Positions 35,421 to 49,479 are shown, counted from the first letter of the stretch. The stretch is DNA of 64,000 nucleotides from Glycine soja (GCF_004193775.1 NC_041004.1:33876411-33940410); one strand, 5' to 3'. Notes: generated by a model not told the origin, from the letters alone. Numbers and translations: made by a program.

Positions 35421-36489
35421 TTGTTTGATGAACATCATGATGTTATCTTACATTTAACCAGAGAGAATTGAAAAAATAACCAAAGAATTGAAAATATATA
35501 TATATAGGTATAATATATAATAGAATTTATAATGTGATAAGAAGAGAGATTGAAAAAAATAAAAAATATTAGTGTAATCTTTAAAATAAGACTGTTGGAT
35601 ATGAAATTGATTTGAAGGCGAGTTTGATATTCATATGCCTTCATCCACTACACGCCAACATAAAATAATAATAGTTGCATTCTTGTGGGGTGCACTCATT
35701 CTCGAAGCTGTTTGGTTTTTTTGCCTCCACGTGATATTAATACCAATTGGTTAGTGGGGCATTTTGGTGGGGACAAAGTGATGTTTCATTAATATTAATA
35801 TTGAGAGGGGTAATGTTAGTTGGGTGGAGGCGTGGAGAGTTATTTCCTGCAGCTATGTATCGTGGTTCTGCTCGGGTATAGCTCATTTTCTGTATCATGC
35901 ATGGGCTATTCTTTATTCATATTTCATACTCTTTCAGGGAGTATAAATAAAAGCTAACCTATGAAACCTTGATCTGTTTTTGTATTGGTATCGGTTATTA
36001 ATATAATTCGTTTTTAGTTGATAACATAAAATAAAATAATAATAGCATCTTTTGTTATCGTACACACATTGCACCATCCAAATTAATTTTTCAGTCCTTT
36101 GATTTGGGCTGCAGTATTGTGTAATAGTTTGACAAGGAGGGTGTACTTAGCAAATGGGATTTTTTTTTTTTATGCTGAGTTTGGCTAGCTATTCTAAATG
36201 TTGGGTTGGGGTTCTCCGTAGTATATATTCTAAATGTATGGGCTTATTTGATCAAAAAATATTTATTTGATTTGTTTGTTAAGTATTGATTTTTTTATAA
36301 AAACAAAAAAAAAATATTTTAGTTATTACTCATATTAGGTTACATTACTAAGACTAAGATTAGATTAGATTATATTTCTAAAACTAAGATTAGTTTGGCC
36401 ATAATTTACAATATTGTAATATTATATTTGTTTAACTTTTTAAAAAATTGAAGCAAATATTGAAACCAAAATTTAAAATATATTTTAGA
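35421..36489. other. Intergenic, AT-rich
   Basis: No gene or clear element was found on either strand. TA-repeat at about 35495-35530 and A/T-rich spacers. Confidence 0.6.
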
Positions 36490-38700
36490 ATTGATGAATC
36501 AAGAAGCAGGACATTCAGGCTCTGCTCCATCGTCATCACGGTTAAGCACCCTCAACAAAGAACTGGAAATGGTTCTTACAACTCTGCCTAGTAAGAATGT
36601 TTACTTTTCATATGGTTGTCTTCATGTTTACATCAGAGACTGAAATTTGTGTCAAAATATTTGTACCATTCACACGAACGTATATATGATACGTTTACTC
36701 ACACATGTGACATGTCTATACTTAATTAGCTTTGGTAGTAGGACGTTATGTTTGGTCAATTGTTGTCAAATACCTTAACAAGTAGTAATATGGTATTGTC
36801 TGGCTCATTTCGAAGAGTAACATTTTGGCTATTTGATTAATGATTAATTAGGAATTGCATGTATTCCATACACTTTGTTGGTTTTTCTTAGGATGAGAAA
36901 AAAATTTGAAACAATGATAGCTGAGAAAAATCTTAGTTTCATTCACTTACCAATGCATCTAGTGCACTTAACAGTTTTAACATCACCAACCGTATTCTAT
37001 GACTTAGTTAGTTAGCACCCATCTTAGTTTCATTCGCTTAGCTCCATGACTAATGCCTTTGTTTGTTATAGCTTAGAGCTTCCTTGCTAAGCATTTATTT
37101 GTCTAACCATAGTCTTTATGGTTAGTATTAATCTCAATTCCGAACTTTGAGAATAGGATATTCCTAGACCACTATAAGCTCACCATATTTTTGAACTAAG
37201 TGTTAATTGAAGATTGACTTTGGCAATTGAATGCTAGCTTTCAAACTCGACTTAGAACTCATTGTCTCATTAAGAAATGCCACTTATTCTGGACTGTTTG
37301 ATCTTTTATGTTAGTGTTTAAGCCACTTTCCCTATTCTTCAACATTGATGTTTTGATCACACTTGTAAAAACTTTTTGTCATAAAGGCTTTAAACTCAAT
37401 TCTTAGTGGTTTCAAGTAGAGCTTTATACCTGCAATTTAACACTCCCTTCAAATTGTCTTGCAATATTAATGTTGACGTTGTGTAAAGGAGTTTGTTTTT
37501 CATTCACCTACTTTGACATTAATGGTGAAAATAATTACGTAATTATAATGACTAACTTTTGTCATGTTCTCCCAATGCTTAAAACTGTTTGATGAATGTA
37601 CTTGTGTCATTTTGAAGTAACTGTACACTGGACTTATTGTGTGCGTTGATGAATATGCTTTGGAACAACATTTATATGTTTGTTTCAGCTTATGTTTTTG
37701 CTACTTAACAGTTTTATTTGAAATCATTTTTCTTTCGAATATATGTCTAGTTAATAGATTAATAATTCTACCAATTGCTAAGAATGAACTGGCATTCATC
37801 ATGACTACTAATTGAATGCCAATTTTTGTTATATCATTGTATAATAATATGCTTAAATATTATGCTTGAATGTGAATTATGTCAGAATTAACAAATGAAG
37901 AGCACGAACAGTGCTGTGAAATGGCCAAGATCATGCTAAAGGTCACGGTTGCATCAGAGGCTATTTTAAACACCGTTAACGCCAAGGACCAGGTCATTTT
38001 CATTTTGATTTAATTAACATATCATTATTCTGTTATTTTGTGCAACTAACCAACCTATTTGTCTCATTCTAATGTTTTATCTATTTGAAATGTAGATTTA
38101 CGGTGAAGTTAATAGGTCATTTGTTGTGAGGTGGAAAGACGTACTTGACCGTTTCTAGCATTTGCTTGACAAGGATAGAAATTTCCATACCGTTCTTTAC
38201 AACCAAAATTTGGACAGACCAGCAATTGTAGCAGGGTGGACAACACTAAGAGATTTCTATCACATGACCGAAGATCATCAAGTGTCGTTAACCCATTATG
38301 GTAAGAGTGTATTTTTTTCTCACCGTATTCAAGAGCAGTAGCCATCCAAAATCTTTCTCAAGATGGTACTCATTATACCATCAAGTTCCAAATTTTGTCA
38401 CTTTCAACGTGTTTCTCACTCAGCACAAAATTACCTGCAGCAGCCTGGTAAGCAACTTTGCAATTTACATGCCAGCAATTCTATATCTTCCAAGTTTTAA
38501 ATTTCATATATTTCTGACATAAAATTATTCTTAATATTAGGACGTTTCAAGCACCATGTATTATTTTCTTAAAGACAAAGGCTGAACTCATTTGAATTTG
38601 GAGGACATTGCAGAATGCCGGATTGTGCTCAATTACTAGAGAAAAACAACTAAAATTAGAGCTAGATGGAAATATTTCTGCAAAACCTAGTCTTTCAAAG
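36490..38700 (+). pseudogene. Decayed multi-exon gene with B3-domain-like region
   Basis: Exon-like pieces share the + strand. One near 36500-36590 encodes SGSAPSSSRLSTLNKELEMV. One near 37887-37994 encodes LTNEEHEQCCEMAKIMLKV. One from about 38096 encodes FVVRWKDVLDRF, then PAIVAGWTTLRDFYHMTEDH and SLTHYG, then FKSSSHPKSFSRWYSLYHQV near 38340-38400. The W-LRDFY, HYG and FKSS pattern resembles a plant B3 (REM-type) DNA-binding domain. Lesions include TAG at 38156, a frameshift near 38310 and TGA near 38581. I consider it a B3-like pseudogene, possibly itself dispersed by a transposon; the family call is tentative. Confidence 0.5.
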
Positions 38701-39240
38701 TTGGCATGGAAATTGTCTTTGAATTCCTTTATCCAACAGTTAACTATGTTTTATTTTGGTCATGTTTATGAATTAAATTCAAAATTATTAGGACTTGGAA
38801 CATTATTCCTTTTAGCTGTGCTTTTGCTACAAACAATTTGTCGAATATTATCCCTTTGTTAGTTACCAGTTTCTTATATAATAGTAGTTTTACTATGTCT
38901 TGATCATAATTTTTTTGCAATATTGAAGTAACATTGTGCGACAAACACTGTCTTTTAGTAATTATTTTGGCCATGCTTATGAATTAAATTATTCTCAATT
39001 AATCACTAAATTAATTTTTAAGCAATCTAATGTTAGTTTTAGTAATTTTTAAAAGTTTATATATTATCATTTTTTTACCAATCTAATTACTAAATACATT
39101 TTTTATACCACTATAAAATAATATCACCAAATCAATATTTCTAAAATTGCTAAAACAATTACAAAAAAAATTACACTACAAAACAAATTAAATATATAAT
39201 TCATATAATTTTATTTGCAATTAAAAAAAAATTAGAAACC
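38701..39240. other. Intergenic, AT-rich
   Basis: No supported frame. GGCCATGCTTATGAATTAAATT and GGTCATGTTTATGAATTAAATT form an imperfect direct repeat (38757 and 38968), about 210 bases apart. Confidence 0.5.
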
Positions 39241-39370
39241 TAAGGCTTATCAATCTATATGGTTCATACGGATTGCTGATCCGTATGAACCATACAAATC
39301 ATCAATCTGTATGGCTCATACAGATTGACAATCTGTATGGCCATACGGATTGGTGATCCGTATGTTCATA
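39241..39370. repeat. Inverted-repeat cluster based on CATACGGATT / AATCCGTATG
   Basis: A perfect hairpin occupies 39261-39291 (arms GGTTCATACGGAT and ATCCGTATGAACC, five-base loop). Several degenerate copies of ATCTGTATGG and CATACAGATT follow to about 39365. I recall this motif as dispersed in soybean. The sequence to 39552 (Ser/Thr-rich open frame) is probably part of the same repeat. Confidence 0.7.
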
Positions 39371-40552
39371 TGAATTTCAGGCGTACCTTTTCTTCTTCTT
39401 CTTCTCCGGCGACAAATAGCAACCCAACTTCACCGTATACTCCTAACGAAGCACGTACACCACCGGAGACCAAATATGCTTTGAAAATGACCCTAACAGA
39501 AGCAACCTCAACTATTGGAGTGAGATTTTGCGAAAACAAAAAAGTACTGTAGAAATGAAAAATTGGTTATGCTATTTATAACCAAAAATACCCATAAGGA
39601 TATTTTTGGCATTTTAGAAAGCTGTTGGGTGCCCCAAGCAGTTGCCTTACGAAGGGCATTTGAATCCTATATTCTTTTTATTTGTATTCTGCACTTCTTA
39701 TTACATTATGCTTATTCTGAAATGTAAATTTGTATTCGGTAATGAGCTTTCTAGACTACAACAAGAAGTATTGGATGTAATAGTGGGAGTTCAGGAAACA
39801 AATGCCTTCACCAAGTTTGAATTAATGTGATTTGCAATTTGTTTGGATTGATTGGTTTAGAAGACGATATCATTTTGATGTTGGGTTTTCTTAATTTAAT
39901 TATGTTATCTCCAAAGTTAAAATAGTTTTAAAAATCTAAAACAATAAAATGTTTTTTAAAAAAACAATTAAAGATATAAAAAAAGTGAAAATCATCACAA
40001 TGAAGAAGAATAGGAAAGGCAATGTAAAAGTAAAAATGAAAATAACAAAAGCGTTTGATGCTTATGTAATGTAAACTAATTTTAAATTATCATTTAATCA
40101 ATAAATTATCACTCATGGCATTCATGACTTTTAAGATAGTTCCTAAAGCATCTTTAGTAGCAATTTTTGACAATGGCTCCCATGCCAAGATCTAGGTTCT
40201 TCAAAGAACTTCCACTAGAGCACAAGGTAAAATCTCCACGATGGAAAAGGTAAGATCTTGTGGAAGAACTCTCCATATTCCAACTTTTTCAATAAAAAGT
40301 TAATCGATAGTGCTTAAGAAAAAAGTGAAGGAAACGCTTAGGAAAAAAATGAAATGGGACCCCACAAAAAGTTTTTTAAAAACATATAGTGAGATCTACC
40401 ATTAGAACAAAAAATAGGAAAAATCTTGACACACATGTGGTATTATGAGACCCATGAAAGTGTCTTAAGATCCTAAAATGAAATTTTGCATTAAAGATGT
40501 TCTTATAAAAGTTAATAAATTTATCATATAAATTATATTTTGTAATTAGATG
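39371..40552. other. Intergenic
   Basis: No gene is supported on either strand. The open frame at 39325-39552 is Ser/Pro/Thr-rich and overlaps the inverted-repeat cluster, so I do not call it coding. Confidence 0.55.
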
Positions 40553-43500
40553 ACTTTTACATGTGGGTGAACGTTTTGGAAAATAAAATGTTCCATCAGT
40601 TTTGGAATTGAGAAGCCAAATATTGAATGTTTACTAATGGGTAGTAATGACTACTAAATGCATTCTTGATGGTAGAATATTAATGTCTATATATAGCATA
40701 TGTATTTGGTCTCTGAGCTCACCTCTTCTAATTTCTAATTGATTATCTACTGAGAGAGTGAGAGCTTGGAAGAACCAAAACAAGGTCGTTATTTCATGTC
40801 AATGGCTGGAGGTATATTTTGATTTTTATTTTTCCACATTTTGTTAATGACGTGTTTCATTTTGTAGTTTATAATATCACACAAGCCTGGCCTCTAGATT
40901 GTTGAAGGTTCTTTGATATGTATCTATTTTTCATATATTATATCCTTATTTTGTTTACCTTTACAATTTATGGAATTTTGATTTATTTTATGCATGAATA
41001 TATTCTAAAAAAATTATTCTATGCATATATATATGAAATCAAATGCATAATATTATGTTTCAATTCTGAAATTATATATGAGAATTTTATTCATCATTGT
41101 ATTATATCTTGATCTTGAAATGCATAATATAATTTATTCTTATATGATTAAGTTTTATGTCTAAGTGATCTTTATAATTTTGATTAATTATGCATTAGTC
41201 ACAACATCTATAATTTGATCAAAATTATATATTAATTTGTTTAAAGATCATATAAGGAATTAGACATAATATTGTAATTAATTATACTTTATATAATGAA
41301 TTTTATCCCACATGAATTTTTATTATATTTGTATAATTAATTGAGATAAAATGACATATTATTTTTCATGGTTTACCTACAATGATCATGAGGTATGTGT
41401 AATTTGTTAATTTTATCATAAAGTAAGTATTTGCGATAGAAAATTAAATTATTTTCATGTTGTACCCGGAAAGTATGAATTTGAGTATGTAATTTGATTA
41501 CTCTATCATAAAATTTAATTGTTTCTTATTGAATTAAAAATTTAGCCCACAGACAATTTTTATGTCACAAGATTCAATTTTCTAGTATTTTACATTGGTA
41601 AAACATACAATTAAGATTAATATGCCTCAAATTTTTTTGATATTCAATGTGATGAATAAAATTCTCATATATAATTTCATATTTTCTAATTTGCCTCAAA
41701 CTATTAGTTTTTCTGATATTCAATGTGATGTTCTCAAACTCAAAGGAGATAACTATAAGATATGGAAGGAGACATTTTTTCTACAATTGGGGTGGATGGA
41801 CATAGACTATGCTATAAGACGAACCACCCGCAATCACTGATGAAAGTAGTCTAGCTGTTGTTGCGCTATATGAGCAATGGGAGCGATCCAACCGGCTTAG
41901 CGTGATGTTCATTAAGATCAAAATCTCGACCAGGATACGTGGTTCTGTCGACCAACATGAAAAGGTTCGAGACTTGCTTAAGGCCATTGATGACCAGTTC
42001 ATCACTTTAGATAATGCTTTAGTAAGCACCCTGATCATGAAGTTCTCCTATCTCCGGCTCACTAGTCTGAAAGGTGTGTATGAGTACATAATGCAACTAC
42101 TAGATATTTCAACTCAACTTAATAAAATGGAGGTTGATATGTCTGAGTCCTTTTTGGTGCACTTCATTTTGAACACCCTTCCACAGGAATATGGGTCATT
42201 TAAGATTTCCTACAACATACATAAGGCCAAATGTCTATCAATGAATTAATGACCATGCGTGTTTAGGAAGAAGAAAGGCTTGTAATGGAGATGGGTGAGA
42301 GTGCATTGCTAACAACTACTTGTGGGAAGAACAAAACAGCTAAGTCTCAAGCTAATCAGAAGGGAAATGGTAAAATACCACCTCAAGCTGATATTAAGAA
42401 GGTGACAAAGTGTTTCTTTTGTAAGAAGAAGGGACACATGAAGAAGAATTGCCCCAAATTCCATAAATGACTTGAGAAGAAAGATAAATTAATCTCATTA
42501 GTATGTTATGAATCTAATATGGCTAGTGTTAATATTAAAACCTACTGATTAATTCTAGATCTACTATCCATATTGCAAATTCTTTACAGGGTATGCAAAA
42601 CCTAAGGAAACCAGTGGGAAGTTAGCAAAACATTTTATCAAGCAATCAGCTAGGCTCACCTATGGAGGCTATTGGAACTTGCATTTTAACTTTAAGTAGT
42701 GGCCTTATTTTGAGATTATAAAGGACCTTTTATGTGCCAAGTTTTTCTCGAAACTTGATTTTTGTTTCCAAACTCATACCTTTTGGATATTCCTTTAATT
42801 TTAAAGAAACATCCTTGGAGTTATTTTATAATTTTGAATGTGTTGGGAATGATATCTTGTCTGATGGTCTTTATCTTGGCTTACAAAATTATGCCACTTA
42901 TAGTTCAATGCATGTTCAAACTGGTATTAAAAGGTGTAATATTAATGAGAATTCCTCTATGTTATGGCATCGGAGATTAGGACATATGTCCATTGAGAGA
43001 ATTAAAAGGTTAGTCAAAGATGGGGTACTCAATACTCTAGATTTTGCTAACTTTAAGACTTGCGTGGACTGCATTAAGGGTAAGCAGACCAACATGTCTA
43101 AGAAAAGTGCTAACAGGAGTTCACGCATATTAGAAATGATTCATACTGATATTTGTTGTCCAGATATGGATGCACGTGGTCAGAAATATTTTACCACCTT
43201 TATAGATTATTATTCATGATATATGAATGTTTATTTGCTTCATAACAAAAATGAAGCATTGGATGCCTTCAAAGTTTTTAAGGATGAAGTTGAGAACCAA
43301 TGTGGCAAGCAAATAAAAATAGTGATATTAGATAGAGGTAGAGAGAATATTAAGGCAAATATAGTAAGAATGAACAAGCATATGGTCCTTTTGCAAAGTT
43401 TCTTCAAGAACATGAGAATGTTGCCCAGTACATTATGCCTAGTTCTCCAAATCATAATGGTGTGGCAGAAAGAAGGAACCAAACATTATTGGACATGGTA

Positions 43501-46290
43501 CGGAGTATGCTTAGCAACTCCAATCTTTCTAAATCCTTGTGGGATGAAGCACTAAAGATGGCAATGTATATATTAAACAGTGTTCCAACCAAGATTGTCC
43601 CAAAGACACCTTTTGAGTTGTTTAAAGGTTGGAAACCATGTTTGAAACATATGCATGTTTGGGGTTGTCCATCTGAGGTGAGAATATATAACCCACAAGA
43701 AACTTGACCCAAGGACTATTAGTGGGTATTTAATTGGATATGTTGAAAGGTCTAAAGGTTATAGGTTTTACTGTCCATGTCATATTACAAGGATTGTGGA
43801 ATCAAGAAATGTCAAGTTTCTTGAAAATGACTTGATCAGTGGGAGTGATCAATTGAGGGACTTAGGTTCTAAAATTGATTGTATAGAGTCTCAACCTTCC
43901 ACATCAAGTGAAAGATTGGTTGTAATCCATACCCTTCAAGTGCAAAGGGATGATGAACAACACATGACTAGCATTCCACAACCTGTTGCTGATATTCCAG
44001 TAGATTAAGTTGATCATCAAATTCCTGAAAATGATGAACAACCAGTTGAACAACATGATTCCTGAGAAAATGTTGATGCAACATTAATGAGGTCTACTAG
44101 AGTAAGAAAATCAGTTATTCCTACTGATTATATTGTATATTTACAAGAATCTGACTATAATATTGGAGCTAAAAGTGATCCCAAAACTTTTGATCAAGCC
44201 ATGAGTTTTAAAGACTCAAATTTATGATATGATGTCATTAAGGATGAGATGAATTCCAAGCAGAATCTGGAACCTTGTAGAGTTTCCTAATGGGGCAAAG
44301 GCCATTGGCTGTAAATGGGTCTTTAAGACCAAAAGGGATTCATTTACAAGGCAAGACTCATTGCTAAGGGATTTACTCAAAAAGAATGAATCGACTACAC
44401 AAGACTTTTTCTCCTGTATCTAAGAAATGTTCTCTTTATATTATCTTGACATTAGTTGCTCATTTTGACCTTGATTTGCAACAAATGGATGTCAAAATAA
44501 CCTTTCTTAATGGTGATTTAGAGGATAAGGTTTATATAAAACAACCTGAAGGCTTCTTCTCTAGTAGTGGTGAGCATTTGGTTTGCAAGTTTAATAAATC
44601 TATATATGGTTTAAAACAAGCCTCCCGTTAGTGGTACCTTAAGTTTCATGGGATAATTTCTTCATTTGGTTTTGATGAAAACCCCATGGATCAATGCATA
44701 TGTACGACAAGGTCAGCGGGAGTAAAATATGTTTTCTTGTTTTATATGTAGATGATATTTTTCTTGCAGCCAATGATCGGGGTTTCCTACATGAGGTGAA
44801 ATATTTTTTCTCTAAGAATTTTGACATGAAGGATATGGGTGATGCATCTTATGTCATTGACATTAAGATTCATAGAGATAGACCTTAAGGTATTTTACGT
44901 CTATCATAGGAAGCATATATTAACAAAATTTTCAAGAGATTTCATATGAAAGATTGTTCACCAAGTGTTGCTCCCATTGTGAAAAGTTATAGGTTTAATT
45001 TGAACCGATGCCCAAAGAATGACTTTGAGAGGGAACAGATGAAAAACGTTCCTTATACTTCAGTTGTTGGAAGCCTCATGTTTGCTCGAGTGTGCACAAG
45101 GCCCGACATTGCTTTTGTAGCTAGATTGTTATGAAGATATCAGAGTAATTCAGGTATTGACCACTGGAGAGTTGCAAAGAAAGTGGTGACGTACCTTCAA
45201 GGGACTAAAGATTACATGTTTATGCATAGACAGACAAACAATCTAGATGGGATTAGTTATTTAGACTTAGACTTTGTTGGTTGTGTTGATTCTCGCAAAT
45301 CAACATTTGGGTACATTTTCATGATGGTTGGTGGAGCTATTTCATGGAGAAGTGTTAAGTAGACTTTGATTGCTACTTCTACCATGGAAGCTTAGTTTGT
45401 CTCTTGTTTTGAGGCTACATCACATGGTGTATGGCTTAAGAGTTTTTATTTCTAGGCTCAAGATAATTGATACTATTTTAAGACCTTTGAGAATTTTCTG
45501 CGATAACTCAACTGCTGTCTTTATGGCTAAGAATAAAAAAAGTGAAAGTCAAAGTAAACACATCGACATTAAGTACTTAGCCATTAGAGAAAGAATAAAA
45601 GACAAAAAAGTGGTCATTGAGCATATAAGCACTGAGTTGATGATCGCTAATCCTTTGACTAAGGGCATGCCACTGTTTAAATTCAAGGATCATGTAGATA
45701 GAAGGGGACTTGGTTCCACTTTATGATTGTATACATACAGGTTAGAGTTGAAACTTTTATATTGTGATATTTTCTCATATTCAGGTGTACATTGATTTAT
45801 TTGAAAAAAATTATATTTTGGACCAAGAATAAACGTTGGGTTTATTCATTAAGTTTTATTACCACTTTGAGTATACTGTTATGGGAAATTAAGCATATTA
45901 TAATACATGGATTATATTACTCGTTATAAGAGGAACTATCACTATGATTCGTATATTCATTTCTTAAGAAGATTGAGCATTGACTTATTTTAATCAATGA
46001 GTCAAAACACTTGGACCAAGTGGGAGAATGTAATAAGTTAGTCTGTACATTTTGGAAAATAAAATGCTCCATCAGTTTTGGAATTGAAAAGCCAAATATT
46101 GAATGACTACTAATGGGTGGTAATGACTACCAATGAGTGGTAATGACTACTAAATGCATTATTGATGGTAGAATGCTTATATATAGCACATGTATTTGGT
46201 CTCTGAGCTCACCTCTTCTAATTTTGTCTGATACACTATCTATAGAGAGAGAGTGAGAGCTTAGAAGAACCAAAACAAGACATCTCTTTC
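40553..46290 (+). mobile_element. Ty1/copia retrotransposon, degraded (+ orientation)
   Basis: The same LTR family flanks both sides: about 40553-40890 and 46029-46290, sharing TTTTGGAAAATAAAATG, CCATCAGTTTTGGAATTGA and GTATTTGGTCTCTGAGCTCA. The 3' LTR starts TGTAATAAG after a polypurine tract (AAGTGGGAGAA). The 5' LTR lacks a clean TG end and its 3' end, primer site and about 300 bases of leader are deleted near 40885. The 3' LTR is cut short. No target duplication is readable. It belongs to the same family as the element at 50768-58020. Confidence 0.85.
41637..45726 (+). pseudogene. gag-pol: copia gag-pol, many stops and frameshifts
   Basis: Gag ends with a CX2CX4HX4C knuckle (CFFCKKKGHMKKNC, about 42408). 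Integrase has a zinc region (LWHRRLGHMSIERIKRL, CVDCIKGKQ) and a core start (IHTDICCPDMDARGQKYF). Reverse transcriptase has DVKITFLNGDLEDKVYIK and YVDD near 44742. RNase H ends with FCDNSTAVFMAKN and HIDIKYLAIRERI. Domain order (integrase before RT) is diagnostic of copia. The frame is broken in at least ten places, so the element is long dead. The leader 40900-41636 is AT-rich and non-coding, as in its sister copy. Confidence 0.88.
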
Positions 46291-47459
46291 AACTCATTCA
46301 TACACCATAGAAACCAAAATCATCTTCTATCTTAGAGAAAATCAACTCCAAAATAGGTTACTTGATCATGAAAAATGCTCTAAGTCCCACATTGGACAAA
46401 ATAACCTCATGAACCCCTTTTCTTCCCCTATATATAGAGGAGACCAACAAGTCTTATATGCGCCAAAGAATTAAGTGGGCTTAGCATTAGGAACAGAATC
46501 CCTAGGTCAATATTTTTTATATTCTCCTTTGAGTTTTCAAACTTAGGGATTTTAGATGGGTTAAGATTGTGTTTTAAATCACAACCAAGTTTTTGCCATA
46601 CTAAGAGTTGTCATGGAGATTGTAGTGGATGAAACCATTGGTTCAATGCATTCTTGGGAGTGGTCACAAGATCGTCTTCATTTTCCTTATTGAAGAATTG
46701 CTTCATTTGAGGTTAGGGGGAGTGAGTTCTCTCTTTTTCTTTTGTTGTATGAGTGATAATGAGCCACATGTAGATGGTATGTTCTTAGGTTTATAATTGT
46801 AGCAAGTTTATTTTCTTGGATGGGTTATGAATACCCTGAAGCACTTTGTTTTGTTATGATTTGGGAGAATTTTATTGTTGTATATTTTGATGTTCTTAAA
46901 AGTGAATTTAATAATTGATGTTGGACACACATGTTATTTTTTGATAGAAAATGTTAACATAGAACACAATGATAGAATTAGACTTTATGTTCTTCATAAT
47001 AGTTGTAGCCCTGGATGTTATCTAGTTAAGGGATTTGGTTTCACTCAAAAAGGATTGATACAACTCTAGATATGCCAATTTTGGTGAGTAAAGGTTAAGT
47101 TGTCATAATTATGCGGTTAGTTTGTGTATTTCCTAATCTTAGGTTTGTAAACGATTGAAGGGATTTTGAGATCAACATAAAAGTTCTAGATAACTGTGTT
47201 ATCTTTCTAACAGGATAAAAAAAACAACTTAATAGGATTAGTAAAACTCTAAACATGATTATTATACTCTATGAAGGTCATAGTAACATAGGAGAAAAAA
47301 TGAGTGTGTAATATTGATATCATAATGAGTGGTAGTACGATGCATGATGCTTATACTTATGATTTTACAAATGAAGTGATGTGATGATATTGTTGTGTAA
47401 ATGAGTGAATAAGTCCATGATTGATATTGTGACTAAATGCATGATGTCCACGAGTATAT
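46291..47459. other. Intergenic or old LTR-derived spacer
   Basis: No gene is supported. A GTCCCACATTGG box and a TATATATA box about 35 bases apart lie near 46395-46440 and look promoter-like, but nothing recognisable follows. Confidence 0.45.
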
Positions 47460-48110
47460 GTGAAAGTAATATGCCATGTATGTGTATGCGTTGCGAAAAA
47501 TGTTAGGTGAATCTATCCCCGCAGGATAGGAATCTCCAAGAGAATTCAAAAATAAACCATGTGCATATTGCCTATGAATCATACATCATGTTGTGCTTAT
47601 GTGTTTTGAAGTGAAAGACATTTATGAACCTAACATAAATGAGTTGACGTATGACTCTAACCTTGGGAGTGCAATGGTTTGGAATCTCCTTTAAGCTCAT
47701 GTTGATCACATGTATTGGAGTATCCTTACAAGGCCAAAGTACCTTAACATGTCGCCAACAATGTCATCTTGATGAGAGTGATGGTGTCGAATTGCCCATT
47801 GTGTGGCAATTTGTCAACTACATGGACTCTCAGGCTACATTCACAGTGTTTCCAAAATGGTACTACTTGGATACGAGTCTACGTGTCTAATTTGCATCAC
47901 ATTTCATGTGTGAATTTGTATATGGAATGTTTGATTTGAATGAGGCATTCTTGTGTTGTGGAATGCAATTGTTTATAAATATATCTTATATCTTTATGAT
48001 TTTCTTAATGTTTTAAATTTATTATGACATGTATCTCACTCTCCGTCAGTTTGTCTTGTTTGTGTTTGGATTGAATGTCACCCTTCCAGGTGAGTCTCTA
48101 TAAAGTTATG
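47460..48110 (+). repeat. Diverged LTR-like sequence related to 1-1605
   Basis: Blocks recur in the same order as at 800-1280: CTCCTTTAAGC, TGGAG, GATGAGAGTGATGG near CCCATTGTGTGG, CATGG/TGGTAC, and GTTTGTGTTTGGATTG. Identity is low. This is probably an old relative of the same LTR family; ends were not located. Confidence 0.4.
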
Positions 48111-48479
48111 ATGATGATGCTATCATGAGAGATTTAGGTCTCCACTTTATATTAATATTAAAGTTACAGGATTAATAATAAAAGTTTAATATCTATGCGT
48201 TGATTGTGAAAAATAATTTTACACTATCATTCAATAAAAAATCATCGTTTGAATTATTTTAAGATAATTACTTTTAAAAGTTGATAAATTTACCATATAT
48301 GATGATTTGTGATTGAATAACTATGTAAAAAAACTTAGACGGTAAGTACATAACCTTTTTCTCTAATATATAGTAAATACTCAAAACTTTCTCAATTATA
48401 TTGAAAATTATGAGAGCCAAAAATATATTCTTGAAAAAGCTTGTTTATATAATTTACTCTTTTATTTAATGTTTATTAT

Positions 48480-48512
<33 letters not shown>
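48480..48512. repeat. (CA)n(TA)n microsatellite
   Basis: About ten CA units are followed by about six TA units. The surrounding sequence (48111-48656) is AT-rich with no gene. Confidence 0.9.
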
Positions 48513-48656
48513 AAAGCCTCTTTTAATCAACAACTTTGATCATTAACACTACGAATTTAAAATAATTAGGGCATACTGAACACAATAAGGATACTTTTGA
48601 ATTTCTTTTTAATCACTTTATCTTTATAATATCCTATCTCAAATGGCACACATACC

Positions 48657-49479
48657 TAGGGGTGTTCACGAGTATGGGTCACCTGCGAATCCAAATTGAC
48701 TCAAATCGATCCGAACAGTTTGAGTTGAGTCATTTATGTATTTGGGTCAAAATCAAATTGAACATATTAAAATCGCTCACGTACAGGTTGGCTCACAGGT
48801 TTAGATTTATAGATCCGATCAAAATCGCGCCGAACTAATCAAAATCAATCAAATTTTTTAGGGTTGTTTGGTTTGATTTTAAATACTGATAGTGTTGGGA
48901 CTACTAGTATTGAAACTTCTCAAGGTATTACTTTCAGGTACATTGTTCTTTGTTTCACCTTTTTTCATATTTATTTTTTCTATCATGTTTATAATATTAA
49001 TGAATCATATTTTGTTCATTTGTTTCAATAAATCTGGTTACAACAAATCTGATTGTAGCAAATATGGTTGTAGCAAAACTTACTGCAAGAAATGAGTTTA
49101 TAGGAAATAATTGTGATTCAGACTGCTATAGTAAATCTCATTGAAGAATATTTTGTTTTAATATGTATTAGTTTATTTTAGAATATTATGTTGATGTTAT
49201 TAAATAAATAAATTTTACTACTTTTAGACATTTGATACTATTGTGTTAATTGTATGGGATATTTGGATTAATTATGATATAAAATATTAGTTCTAAGAAA
49301 AAAAATTTAAATGGGTAACCCATTGACCCAAATCAAACCAAATTGTTCATAAATAGGTTGAGTTGGATTGAATTTCAAAAAAATTATGAAAATCGAACCG
49401 AACCAAATCGATCAAATATGATTAGGTTGAATCCTAAATTTGGTTAAAACCGACCTAGACCGGTTTGCAAACACTCCTA
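48657..49479. mobile_element. Non-autonomous hAT element (823 bases)
   Basis: The ends are TAGGGGTGTTCACGAG and GGTTTGCAAACACTCCTA, imperfect inverted repeats starting TAGGGGTGT/TAGGAGTGT as in hAT elements. The flanking 8-mers CACATACC and AGCATACC agree at six positions including all of CATACC, consistent with an aged 8-base target duplication. Subterminal regions carry GGGTCA and CCGAACC-type repeats. No transposase is encoded. Confidence 0.75.

Noticed and set aside
46390..46445. snRNA-type promoter (GTCCCACATTGG plus TATATATA)
   Set aside because: The spacing is suggestive of a plant snRNA upstream element, but the downstream sequence does not resemble U1, U2, U4 or U5.
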